Assembly (NCBI GenBank): GCA_963727235.1
Contig: CAVSFZ010000013.1
Location: 1 to 64,000, forward strand
Direction of reading: 5' to 3'
Source: CAVPTL01 sp963727235
GTDB lineage: Bacteria > Actinomycetota > Thermoleophilia > Gaiellales > JAICJC01
Length of the DNA stretch: 64,000 nt
In this document: positions 17,786 through 25,013 of the stretch, piece after piece
Position numbering within the stretch: position 1 is the first letter of the stretch
Layout: each line of letters starts with the position of its first letter
Translations under genes and position numbers: made by a program
The notes under the pieces: model-generated
Databases searched by the model: none
The model's input: only the letters and a program-made list of their open reading frames with translations
What the model was told of the DNA's origin: nothing

Positions 17786-18171
17786 TTCCCGCGGACGTGC
17801 GCGACGCCATCGTCGCCCATGCCCGCGCCGGACTCCCGAACGAAGCGTGCGGGATCCTGGCCGGGGCCGATGGGCGGGTGGAGCGCTTCTTCCCGGCTGA
17901 GTCGGACGAGCCCAGCCCCTACTACTACCGGATCGAGTCGCGCGACCAGATCCGGATCATGAACGAGATCGAGGACGCCGGGCTGGATCTGATCGGGATC
18001 TACCACTCGCACGTGTCCTCGCCGGCCTATCCCAGCCGTACCGACGCCGAACAGGCATTCTGGCCCGACGCGGTGTACGTGATCGTCTCCCTGGCGGGCG
18101 CCGAGGCCGACCTCAGGGGCTACCGCATCGCCGACATGGTCGCCACCGAAGAGCCGCTCCAGTATGAATAA
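17779..18171 (+). CDS. mec: Mec+-type JAMM (JAB1/MPN) metalloprotease
   Basis: A 130-residue single-domain protein with the full JAMM motif: Glu in NEACGIL, then HSHVSSPAYPSRTD (H-x-H-x7-S-x2-D). The mycobacterial homologue frees cysteine from CysO-Cys. It ends the moeZ-cysO-cysM-mec operon. The start may be GTG 17779 or GTG 17782, both overlapping the end of cysM. Its TAA stop lies inside a 31-bp palindrome shared with the convergent regulator gene. Confidence 0.9.
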   Translation: MVIPADVRDAIVAHARAGLPNEACGILAGADGRVERFFPAESDEPSPYYYRIESRDQIRIMNEIEDAGLDLIGIYHSHVSSPAYPSRTDAEQAFWPDAVYVIVSLAGAEADLRGYRIADMVATEEPLQYE

Positions 18172-18195
18172 AAGGTGCCAGGCACCTTTTATTCA
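18165..18195. repeat. 31-bp dispersed palindrome, copy 1 (bidirectional terminator, supplies stop codons)
   Basis: Perfect 15-bp arms TGAATAAAAGGTGCC around a central A. The left arm contains the TAA stop of mec and the right arm gives the TGA stop of the minus-strand regulator. The RNA hairpin followed by U-rich sequence (CUUUUAUUC on each strand) should stop transcription both ways. Near-identical copies lie at 28461-28491 and 50074-50104. Confidence 0.85.
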
Positions 18196-18690
18196 CGCCT
18201 GAGCTTCGCGGACGTTGACGTCCGGCGTGACCGGCGTCACCGGGCGGCCTTCGAACTCTGTGCCGAGGACGATCACGGTCTTGGTGCGCTCCACCGACTC
18301 GAGTGCCCGGATCTCCCAGATGAAGTGCTCCAGGGCGCGCATCGACTCGCCTCGCACCTTGAGCATGATGCTCTCCTCACCCGCGATGTGGTGGCACTCC
18401 TCGACCCACGGCATCGACTCGAACTCGCCCTCCAGCGAATCTCTGGGGCTGGCGGTCTGGGTCACCAGGATGAACGCGGTCACACCGGAGCCGACCATCT
18501 CGGGATTGACCACAGCCCGGTAGCCGACGATCACACCGCGGGCCTCGAGCTTCTTGACCCGCTCGTGTACCGCGGCCGGTGAGAGGCCGACCTGCTGAGC
18601 GATGTGGGCGAATGTGGCTCGCCCGTCCCGCTGGAGCTCGGCAATGATGGCCAGGTCGGTGTCGTTGAGATCCTTCAACGTCCGAAACAT
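18193..18690 (-). CDS. Lrp/AsnC-family transcriptional regulator
   Basis: A 165-residue protein with an N-terminal helix-turn-helix (LNDTDLAIIAELQRDGRATFAHIAQQVGLSPAAVHERVKKLEARGVI) and a C-terminal RAM/AsnC ligand-binding domain (~70-150). Lrp-type proteins sense amino acids or related metabolites; the adjacent cysteine operon makes a cysteine link possible but unproven. I took the start at 18690 from family length; a GTG at 18723 would add 11 residues with a CPAC motif. Its TGA is the first codon of the shared palindrome. Confidence 0.85.
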   Translation of the reverse strand: MFRTLKDLNDTDLAIIAELQRDGRATFAHIAQQVGLSPAAVHERVKKLEARGVIVGYRAVVNPEMVGSGVTAFILVTQTASPRDSLEGEFESMPWVEECHHIAGEESIMLKVRGESMRALEHFIWEIRALESVERTKTVIVLGTEFEGRPVTPVTPDVNVREAQA

Positions 18691-18712
18691 ACCCCCGCAC
18701 GCCGGACACAAG

Positions 18713-18718
18713 TACAGT
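18713..18718 (+). promoter_or_regulatory. -10 box of a leaderless gene (DCoH-like)
   Basis: TACAGT ends exactly 7 nt before the ATG at 18726, and no Shine-Dalgarno sequence is present. The same spacing recurs at other starts in the window. Confidence 0.5.
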
Positions 18719-18725
18719 TCCACCC

Positions 18726-19004
18726 ATGGCGGTACTGACAGACGTACAACTGGACTCAGCGCTGGCAGACCTGGACGGGTGGGAAGCCCGCGACGGAGCG
18801 TTGCGGAAACGGTACGAGTTCGCTGATTTCGCCGCCGCCTTGGCGTACGCCAACCGCGTCGGGGAGGCCGCCGAGGCGGCCGACCATCATCCCGATCTGA
18901 TGGTGGGCTGGGGTCAGGTCGAGGTGAGCTGGGTCACCCACTCCGCGGGTGGCATCACCGAGAACGACGTCGCCATGGCCCACCGCAGCGACGGGCTCGT
19001 CTAG
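18726..19004 (+). CDS. Pterin-4a-carbinolamine dehydratase (DCoH/PhhB family)
   Basis: A 92-residue protein with the catalytic signature HHPDL and the following WVTHSAGGITENDVAMA. It dehydrates 4a-hydroxytetrahydropterin in pterin recycling, or acts in molybdopterin-related chemistry in bacteria that lack aromatic hydroxylases. Length and motif are complete. The stop overlaps that of the convergent CNNM gene by 3 bp. Probably translated from a leaderless mRNA. Confidence 0.9.
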   Translation: MAVLTDVQLDSALADLDGWEARDGALRKRYEFADFAAALAYANRVGEAAEAADHHPDLMVGWGQVEVSWVTHSAGGITENDVAMAHRSDGLV

Positions 19005-20338
19005 CTCGATTCCTCAGCAGGGGCTGGCTCTCGCTCGGCCTGGGTGAGATCGACATCGACCTCGGTGATACGCGAACCTTCGACGCCCACGACCTCGAAC
19101 CGGAGTCCCTGCGACCCGACCGAGTCGCCCACCCGAGGCGCCCGTCCCAGCTCGCCGAAGACGAACCCGCCGACCGTGTGGTAGTCCTCGTCCGACATCT
19201 CGGTACCGAACCGGTGGTTGAACTGATCGATGGGGAACGACCCGCCGATCCTGACCCGGCCGCGCCCGATCCGAAGGATGCCGACGTCAGGGAGGTCGAA
19301 CTCGTCGCCGATCTCACCCACGATCTCCTCCAGCAGATCCTCGAGCGTGGCCAGTCCCGCCACCGAGCCGTACTCGTCGACCACGATCGCCATGTGGTTG
19401 GAGGTGCGGCGAAACTCGGCCAGCAGCTCGTCCAGGGGCTTGGTCTCGGGCACCAGGATGGCAGGCCGCAGGATGCTCTGGACATCGGTGCGCTCCAGCC
19501 CGCGCTCGTTGATGGCACTGAACAGGTCGCGAACGTGGAGCACGCCGGCGATGTCGTCGATGTCCTCCCCGTACACCGGATAGCGCGTGTACGGGTTCTT
19601 GAGGACGATCGTGAGCAGATCCGCGATCGGCGTGTCCAGAGGCAGCGCAACCACGTCGGGACGCGGCACCATAACGTCCTCCGCGTCCTTGTCGGCGAAC
19701 TCGAACACCTTGTGCAGCATCTCCTGCTCCTCCTCCTCCAGCACGCCTTTCTGGCGGCTGGCGGTGACGAGCATCTTCAGCTCCTCCTCGGAATGCACCA
19801 GCGAGATGCCGCTGGGAGGCGGCAGCCCGAACCAGCGCAGCACGGCTGAGCTCGACCCCACCAGCACCCAGATGAACGGGCGGAAGATCGTGCGGAAGAT
19901 GGTGATCGGGTGGGCGACGGCCAGTGCCACCCGCTCGCTGTGCTGAAGCGTGAATGACTTGGGCACGATCTCGCCCATGACCACGTGGAAGTAGGTCAGG
20001 ATCGTGAACGCCAGGATCACCGAGATGGTGGTGGCAACCCCGGTATGCATGTCCCGGGGGAGCCAATCGAGCGGTTTCTCCAGCAGTTGCGAGACCACCG
20101 GCTCGCCGATTGCACCGAGGGCGAGGCTGGAGAGCGTGACACCCAGCTGGATGGCGGAGATGAACCCGGACGGGTTGTCCAGCAGCGCGAGCACGCGCCG
20201 CGCCCGCCGAACTCCTTGCGCCTCAAGTTCCTGCAGGCGGGTGCGACGCACCGTCACGAGGGCATATTCTGCGGCCACAAAGAATGCGTTGGCCGCAACG
20301 ATCACCACCACAGCCAGAAGCTCGGCGGCGATCAGCAT
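19001..20338 (-). CDS. CNNM/CorC (hemolysin C) family membrane protein
   Basis: A 445-residue protein: a DUF21/CNNM membrane domain (~1-180, four hydrophobic segments), a CBS pair (~205-330; MVPRPDVVALPLDTPIADLL and VDEYGSVAGLATLEDLLEEIVG) and a C-terminal CorC/HlyC domain (~345-430). Family members move Mg2+ or Co2+, usually as Na+-coupled exporters. I prefer the ATG at 20338: a TATACT box at 20375-20370 would lie inside the coding region if the start at 20395 were used. Confidence 0.88.
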   Translation of the reverse strand: MLIAAELLAVVVIVAANAFFVAAEYALVTVRRTRLQELEAQGVRRARRVLALLDNPSGFISAIQLGVTLSSLALGAIGEPVVSQLLEKPLDWLPRDMHTGVATTISVILAFTILTYFHVVMGEIVPKSFTLQHSERVALAVAHPITIFRTIFRPFIWVLVGSSSAVLRWFGLPPPSGISLVHSEEELKMLVTASRQKGVLEEEEQEMLHKVFEFADKDAEDVMVPRPDVVALPLDTPIADLLTIVLKNPYTRYPVYGEDIDDIAGVLHVRDLFSAINERGLERTDVQSILRPAILVPETKPLDELLAEFRRTSNHMAIVVDEYGSVAGLATLEDLLEEIVGEIGDEFDLPDVGILRIGRGRVRIGGSFPIDQFNHRFGTEMSDEDYHTVGGFVFGELGRAPRVGDSVGSQGLRFEVVGVEGSRITEVDVDLTQAEREPAPAEESS

Positions 20339-20474
20339 GGACTGGGAACGTCGTCGCTCAAGCCACGCAAGTATAGATGGGGACCGAGATGGCACCGGCT
20401 GCGACTGCGCCGGCCGGCCGGGTTGGGTGCGGAAATCGTCGCCCCAGGGCGGAATTGCTCGTACCTTTGAGCCA

Positions 20475-20693
20475 GTGCCTACAAATCGGATAGTCCCCTC
20501 TGATGCAGTGCCGATTCAGTGCGCGGCGCCGGAGTGCCACACGGTTCTCAGCCGCTACCGCCCACCGGGAGAGACGCTGTGCTGCGCATGTCGCCGCCGG
20601 CGGCCTGACTGGCCATGGGCGCGAGCCCGCAGATCATCCCCGGCCGTACGCCTGAATCCGCCGCAGCAGGACGATCATCGTCCGGCGGGCTGA
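20475..20693 (+). CDS. Small protein with zinc-ribbon-like cysteines
   Basis: A 72-residue ORF. The first half (CAAPECHTVLSRYRPPGETLCCAC) is a C-x4-C...C-C-x-C set around LSRY, which resembles a short N-terminal metal-binding knuckle found in front of some actinobacterial HTH proteins. The second half is Arg- and Pro-rich with no recognisable domain, so the gene may be truncated. A TACCTT box ends 7 nt before the GTG, the leaderless pattern seen elsewhere here. Function unknown. Confidence 0.45.
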   Translation: MPTNRIVPSDAVPIQCAAPECHTVLSRYRPPGETLCCACRRRRPDWPWARARRSSPAVRLNPPQQDDHRPAG

Positions 20694-20711
20694 CGTCGGA
20701 GTGCAGGCTCC

Positions 20712-21035
20712 TCAAGCCTCAGAGACGTGGGTGATTTCAAACGCGACGGAGAGCGCGCGGCTGAGTTTCTCGAGGGATTCGGGACCAAGGTCGCCGCGCC
20801 GGCGGCGGAGCGAGTGTTTTGGGATGGTCGCGAGATTGTCACAATTCGCAACGCGATCACCTTCGAGTCCCTCCTCCCGGCCCAGGGGCACCTCGGACGG
20901 AATACCTCGAACGGTGTTGGTCACGGGCGCGACCGTAACTCGGGTGAGCAGGGGAATGACCACGTCGCGCGTGACAATCACCACCGGGCGGCGCCCACCG
21001 GCGATGTCGGCATCCCAAACGTCGCCGCGATTCAC
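20712..21035 (-). CDS. MazF/PemK-family toxin (endoribonuclease)
   Basis: A 107-residue protein with the start pattern RGDVWDADIAGGRRPVVIVTRD, the middle TNTVRGIPSEVPLG and VANCDNLATIPK. These match MazF/PemK toxins that cut mRNA at short sequences. The Arg of GRRPVVIV and the Ser of GIPSEV are at the expected active-site places. It starts with GTG directly after the antitoxin stop, so it is co-transcribed with it. Confidence 0.88.
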   Translation of the reverse strand: MNRGDVWDADIAGGRRPVVIVTRDVVIPLLTRVTVAPVTNTVRGIPSEVPLGREEGLEGDRVANCDNLATIPKHSLRRRRGDLGPESLEKLSRALSVAFEITHVSEA

Positions 21036-21272
21036 CTAGTCAGGCTCCGACAGCGATTCGAGCCCCACATCGCCAACCCAGGCGAGATCATCATCTCCCT
21101 GCGGGTGGGCCGTGTATCCCCGGGCATACTGACCGGCGATCGACTCGGCATGGAACGACCGCGACACCTGCGCAAGCGCTGCTCGAATCGCCTCTGATTT
21201 CGTCTCAAAGTGGCCTGCTCGCATGATGTAGCTAAGTTCGTTCGCCTCGGACTCAGAGAGCCGCAGAGTCAC
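21036..21272 (-). CDS. Ribbon-helix-helix antitoxin partner of MazF
   Basis: A 78-residue protein with an N-terminal RHH domain (MTLRLSESEANELSYIMRAG followed by KSEAIRAALAQ) for DNA binding and dimerisation. The C-terminal tail is acidic (HPQGDDDLAWVGDVGLESL) and would wrap and block the toxin. Order antitoxin-toxin and zero-base spacing are the classic arrangement. It starts with GTG at 21272. Autoregulation is expected from the family; no clear operator is seen. Confidence 0.82.
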   Translation of the reverse strand: MTLRLSESEANELSYIMRAGHFETKSEAIRAALAQVSRSFHAESIAGQYARGYTAHPQGDDDLAWVGDVGLESLSEPD

Positions 21273-21700
21273 TACCTGACCGCTCTGGCTGTGGTCAACT
21301 GAGCGACTCCCAATTGCAGCTATCCTGAGGTGTTCAGGGAACGCACGGCGCCTCGTTCAGCGACGAAGAGGGCAGCCCGCAGACTCTCCACGACGATCAT
21401 GGATCGTCTCGATCGGAGGTCAGATGCAAACCGACCGCCCCCACGACCGCCCGACGAAGCCGCCTGGCCGAGAACAACCCACTCCTTCGACCCTCGTAGT
21501 GGTGACTCGAAAAGCCGCAGACGCAGCGGCCAAGCGCACAAAGCCCACCTCCACCTCGCGGCCGGCGTCATGAGGGGCGTCGACCACGGCGGCCTGCCGC
21601 CGATCGTCTCGCGGAAATACGGAGCGGGACGGCGGGTTGCGGCGGCAAACGCAAAATCAGCGACCCATCCACCGGCCGACCACACCAGGAGGCACGTGGG
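21273..21700. other. 428-bp stretch without a convincing gene
   Basis: Frames on both strands stay open, but the products are Arg/Pro-rich, lack domain features and mirror each other, as expected of GC-rich DNA. It lies between the toxin-antitoxin pair and a broken PAP2 gene, so it may be debris of past insertions and deletions. Confidence 0.4.
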
Positions 21701-21832
21701 ATGACCTTCGCGGGCTCTTCGCGGATCTCTCTCGGAGCCCACTGGATGACCGACGTGCTCGCCAGCTATGCGATCGGCGGATGCTGCTTCTGGCCGGAGG
21801 ACCACGACGGCGCCTCGGTGTTTTGGGGTTAG
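21701..21832 (+). pseudogene. PAP2-superfamily phosphatase remnant (C-terminal motif only)
   Basis: A 43-codon ORF with a good AGGAGG 8 nt before the ATG. Residues AGSSRISLGAHWMTDVLASY match the last conserved motif of PAP2 lipid phosphatases (S-R-x3-G-x-H-x3-D), which holds the catalytic His. The rest of the family (the KxxxxxxRP and PSGH motifs and all membrane segments upstream) is absent from the preceding 400 bp. It is probably a deletion remnant. The stop overlaps the convergent GAP gene by 1-3 bp. Confidence 0.55.
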
Positions 21833-22521
21833 TGGATCTGGGTTGCGAACACGCCGACGGCGTCGATCGCGAACATGGCGGCGAGGGCGAGGAGCGCGTA
21901 CACGGCTATCTCTGGCTGGCGACGGGCCACTTCTCTTTGAGCACGCTTCATGAGGGCGACCGCACGCTCGCCGAGCAAGACGAACAGGATTACCGGCCCC
22001 CAGACAAGTGCCGTGGCAACCGTGACGTACACCACCACGAGCGCTGCCTCACCCGAGGTGCGAAGGCCAGCGGTGCTGATCGCCGTCGCAGCAAGCGCCG
22101 CGAGCACAAGCCGCTTCGGGGCAAACAGACCAAGCGTCAGGCCTGCGCCAAGCGCGGTCAGCAGGTGCAGACGACTGAGCCGCTCAAGCAACCGACGAGT
22201 GCGATCGCTTGAAACCTCACCCTTGGTCGGGGGTCTTCGGCGAATCCGTGCCGCAAACCAGACCAAGGCCACGGCGACGGCGACCTCGAGCACCACCTGG
22301 ATGCCTGGATGATGCTTCCTGCGCGAACCACTGGCAGCAACGTCGATTGCGAGGAGCAGCGAGCACGTCAATAGCTGAGCTACCACGAACCCAGTGCCAA
22401 AGGCGAGTGCCTTGGGCCGCCCCGCATGCATCACGGCGATCGTCGCTGCAAACGCCAATGGGCTCAGCCCTGCAAGAACCGCATACAAGAGCACCTGAAG
22501 CGCGGTTTGAAGCATCCACAT
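21829..22521 (-). CDS. GAP-family (LysE-like) membrane protein
   Basis: A 230-residue protein with six hydrophobic segments. The N-terminus (AVLAGLSPLAFAATIAVMHAGRPKALAFGTGFVVAQL) is like the GAP/Sap family (peptidoglycolipid-addressing proteins), a relative of LysE exporters that is common in actinobacteria. A polar cytoplasmic loop (RIRRRPPTKGEVSSDRTRRLLERLSRL) splits it in two halves of three helices. The substrate is unknown. Confidence 0.72.
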   Translation of the reverse strand: MWMLQTALQVLLYAVLAGLSPLAFAATIAVMHAGRPKALAFGTGFVVAQLLTCSLLLAIDVAASGSRRKHHPGIQVVLEVAVAVALVWFAARIRRRPPTKGEVSSDRTRRLLERLSRLHLLTALGAGLTLGLFAPKRLVLAALAATAISTAGLRTSGEAALVVVYVTVATALVWGPVILFVLLGERAVALMKRAQREVARRQPEIAVYALLALAAMFAIDAVGVFATQIH

Positions 22522-22610
22522 GATGCTACGCCACCACGACTACCACAGCCTCGGGGCACGCGATTGCCACCGCCCCGCCACGGTGTGCGGGCACCACGAC
22601 CCCTCATCGT

Positions 22611-22721
22611 GACCCACCGTGCCCAGCCCTGACCAGCGACCAAGCCGAGACCGGCTATCACCAGTAGCGCGCCCCAGATCATCAGCGCCCAACCCCACGC
22701 CGTCAGATTAACGACCAAAAA
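22611..22721 (-). pseudogene. DUF7144-like membrane protein remnant
   Basis: On the minus strand the frame reads FLVVNLTAWGWALMIWGALL, then VIAGLGLVAGQGWARW, the central motif of small DUF7144-type membrane proteins (LxTWGWxxLIxGxxxxxAGxGLxxGxxWARW). The two flanking membrane segments that such proteins have are missing; the frame runs on into Arg-rich sequence. The 338-bp gap between 22521 and 22860 holds little else. Confidence 0.5.
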
Positions 22722-22859
22722 TCCCGACCCACGCGGGCCTCGTCGATGAGGTTCCCACCGTGCGTCGACCAGCGGGATTGGAGCTACAGTGATCCAGCAC
22801 TGGGTGCAGGCACACTCGGACACACACATGCACCCGAGGAGACAAGAGGGGGAGCGGAT

Positions 22860-23426
22860 ATGGCGATTGGACCGGTGCAGCTACTGGTGTTGGGGTTTGA
22901 TCACCCTGACTTTCATGGCGAGGTGATCGTCGAGTTGGAGCGGTTGAAGGAGAGCGACACGGTGCGGGTGATCGATTCGTTAGCGGTGTATAAGGACGCT
23001 GCTGGTGAGATCGAGGTGATGCACCTGAGTAATCTCTCCAGGGACGAGGCGATCGAGTTGGGCAGCAAGGTGGGCGCGCTGATCGGCCTTGGGATCGATG
23101 GCGAGGAGGGCGCCGAGGCCGGCGCACTCGCCGGGGCCGAGGCGGCCGCCGAGGACGGGATCAACGTTTTCACCGACGACGAGGCGTGGGATGTGATCGC
23201 GGATATCCCCAACGACTCGGCTGCGGCGTTGATCTTGATCGAGCATCACTGGGCGGTGGGGCTTCGCGACGCGATTGCCCGTGCCGGCGGGTTCCGCATC
23301 TCAGACGGGTTCATCAGCCCGTTGGACCTGGTCGAGATCGGACTGGTGAACGCGGAGGAGGCAAAGCAGCTTCATGCCCTGGAGAAGGGTAGGGAGTCGG
23401 CGTCGACAGGAGGAGGATCGAAATGA
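22860..23426 (+). CDS. DUF6325-family protein
   Basis: A 188-residue soluble protein. GPVQLLVLGFDHPDFHGEVIVELERLKESDTVRVIDSLAVYKDAAG and LIEHHWAVGLRDAIARAGGF match the DUF6325 family, whose function is unknown. A glycine/alanine-rich stretch (~80-105) resembles the glycine-rich stretch of DUF1269 proteins, and a DUF1269 protein is encoded nearby. The ATG at 22860 has AGGGGGAG upstream. An Arg-rich mini-ORF overlaps its stop. Confidence 0.75.
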   Translation: MAIGPVQLLVLGFDHPDFHGEVIVELERLKESDTVRVIDSLAVYKDAAGEIEVMHLSNLSRDEAIELGSKVGALIGLGIDGEEGAEAGALAGAEAAAEDGINVFTDDEAWDVIADIPNDSAAALILIEHHWAVGLRDAIARAGGFRISDGFISPLDLVEIGLVNAEEAKQLHALEKGRESASTGGGSK

Positions 23427-23482
23427 TGGGATCTCGCAGAGTCGCGCGACGAACAGCTCGTCGCGTCGGTCGTCGACGCTGA
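23423..23482 (+). CDS. Arg-rich 19-residue mini-ORF
   Basis: The ATG overlaps the TGA of the DUF6325 gene and has a strong AGGAGGA 6-8 nt upstream. The product has about ten Arg in nineteen residues (GSRRVARRTARRVGRRR). Such strong initiation signals are unusual for chance ORFs. It could be a real small basic peptide or the stub of a longer Arg-rich protein that often follows DUF6325 genes. I am not sure. Confidence 0.4.
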   Translation: MMGSRRVARRTARRVGRRR

Positions 23483-23572
23483 GAAACACCCTGAGGGCAC
23501 AACGCTTGGCCGATACCCTCGGCCACCGCGCCGGTCTCGCCGGCGGACCCAACCGAACGACAGGAGGTACAC

Positions 23573-24079
23573 GTGGCGGATCTGATTGCTATCGGATATG
23601 ACGACGAGACCACCGCGATCGACGCGATGGGCGAGGCGCAACGGTTACAGCAAGACCTGGTGATCCAAGCCGACGCGGTCGCAGCGATCGTGCGCGACGC
23701 CGACGGCAGCTACCACACCCACACCACCCAGTCGCCGTCCACCGGGCAGGGTGCGACCTGGGGAATGTTCTGGGGGCTCCTGTTCGGCCTGCTGTTCTTC
23801 ATCCCAGTGTTTGGGATGGCCGTCGGCGCCGGCTTCGGCGCCCTGTTCGGGCACATGGGCAAAAAGGCGATCGACAAGCAATTCCAAGACCAGGTCAGGG
23901 AGATGCTCAAGCCCGGCACCAGCTGCTTATTCATGATCGTTGAGAAGGTCACTCCTGACAAGGCCGTCGCTGCGCTTAGCAAGTACGGCGGCACCGTCCT
24001 CAAGACGTCGCTGTCGGAAGAGGACACCAAGAAACTCCAAGAGGAACTGCACGGATCCGCCGCAGCTGCCTCGGTCTGA
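23573..24079 (+). CDS. DUF1269-domain protein
   Basis: A 168-residue protein beginning LIAIGYDDETTAIDAMGEAQRLQQDL, with a central glycine-rich hydrophobic segment (WGMFWGLLFGLLFFIPVFGMAVGAGFGALFGHMG) and a C-terminal TPDKAVAALSKYGGTVLKTSLS, all typical of DUF1269. The family is thought to be membrane-associated and is found in stress clusters. The GTG start has AGGAGG 5 nt upstream. It likely belongs with the DUF6325 gene. Confidence 0.85.
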   Translation: MADLIAIGYDDETTAIDAMGEAQRLQQDLVIQADAVAAIVRDADGSYHTHTTQSPSTGQGATWGMFWGLLFGLLFFIPVFGMAVGAGFGALFGHMGKKAIDKQFQDQVREMLKPGTSCLFMIVEKVTPDKAVAALSKYGGTVLKTSLSEEDTKKLQEELHGSAAAASV

Positions 24080-24088
24080 ACCACGGCT

Positions 24089-24120
24089 CGTCTGGTGTCG
24101 ACTCAGGTCGGCACCAGACG
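24089..24120 (+). terminator. Hairpin after the DUF1269 gene
   Basis: Arms CGTCTGGTG and CACCAGACG (9 bp, 14-nt loop) start 10 nt after the stop. No T-run follows, so it is a weak or GC-type terminator. Confidence 0.5.
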
Positions 24121-24166
24121 GCGGGTCCGGCTCATGGTGTCACAGTCATGACCCGATACGTGAACC

Positions 24167-24670
24167 ATGGCGGACCAGCGAGCGAATATCAGCGGCCACG
24201 CATCCATTGCCGCCAGCGTGATCGTCGCCTACTGGCTGGCGGACGGCTACGTGATCGGCCTGCCGGTAGCGGCGTTGGCAGCGACATGGAACCCGCTCAT
24301 CGTGTTCCTTGGGGCGCTGACCATCGTCATATCGATCAACCTGGCCGCGTGCCGCTGGATCAACACGGCGTGGAGCAGTTGGGCGAACGGCAGCAGCGGC
24401 GCCCGGATCGAACGGCAACTGGACAAAGTGCGACCGACGCGAGCCGGTCGGGCAGCGACACGGTGGATCTCCAGCGACTCGAACGTGCGGTTCGCGGCCG
24501 CGGCGGCGCTCACCTGCGCAATCGTAGCGGTCACGCTCGGGCGGTCGGTTGGCGGCGGGCCCCTGGGTGAACATCGCGTCCGCCTGGCGGCGGTGAGCTA
24601 CGCCCTCTTCTCGGTCGGCCTGTTCACCTTGTTCGGTGTGGTCGCCGGCGAGGCGCTCAGCACTCTCTAG
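24167..24670 (+). CDS. Small multispanning membrane protein
   Basis: A 167-residue protein with about four hydrophobic segments (~11-30, 36-60, 107-125, 140-163) and a basic loop between the two pairs (ARIERQLDKVRPTRAGRAATRW). No family was recognised. It follows the DUF6325/DUF1269 cluster and may belong to the same envelope-stress neighbourhood. Confidence 0.6.
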   Translation: MADQRANISGHASIAASVIVAYWLADGYVIGLPVAALAATWNPLIVFLGALTIVISINLAACRWINTAWSSWANGSSGARIERQLDKVRPTRAGRAATRWISSDSNVRFAAAAALTCAIVAVTLGRSVGGGPLGEHRVRLAAVSYALFSVGLFTLFGVVAGEALSTL

Positions 24671-24831
24671 TCGACACGACTTCGACATCCACAAGGCTCG
24701 CGGGAGGCCCGGACAACGTCAGCCGTCTCGCAGGTGTGTGGTCAATCCAGCCAGTGCAGACCGGGTGCACACAGTTGCCGCGTTATCGGCAGCGGCGACA
24801 CGGGCGGCAGAACACGTTTTGGCTTGAAAAA

Positions 24832-24910
24832 GGCTAAAGGCGCAAGGTTGCGCTGTCGATGCCAAACCGTCCCCTTACCGCAGGGGAAATCGGGAAAGTG
24901 CCGAATCCCG
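24832..24910 (+). promoter_or_regulatory. Candidate structured leader RNA before the two-component/GGDEF operon
   Basis: The 343-bp gap before the response regulator holds three compact hairpins in 79 nt: GCGCA/TGCGC (24840-24853, enclosed by GGC/GCC 24832-34 and 24861-63), CCCCT/AGGGG (24871-24886, loop TACCGC) and CGGGA/TCCCG (24891-24910). The unpaired purine-rich segments (CTAAAGG, GGAAAT, GAAAGTGCCGAA) look like riboswitch joints, but I match it to no known class, including c-di-GMP types. Confidence 0.35.
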
Positions 24911-25013
24911 AAGCCAGGTTGGTCGCACCAAAATGTTGGTTGGGGCTAACGACCGCACGAGGTTCTGCCGATACCACTTGACTGTGGCAAGCCTTGCGAC
25001 GAGTGGAGTGCAT

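Noticed and set aside
21320..21805. 161-codon minus-strand gene in the gap after the toxin-antitoxin pair
   Set aside because: No start signal, no recognisable domain, and part of it is antisense to the PAP2 remnant.
24832..24910. c-di-GMP-I (GEMM) riboswitch
   Set aside because: The conserved GGGCAAACC, GAAA loop and GACGCAAAGCC elements are not in the required order; I keep it only as an unnamed structured leader.
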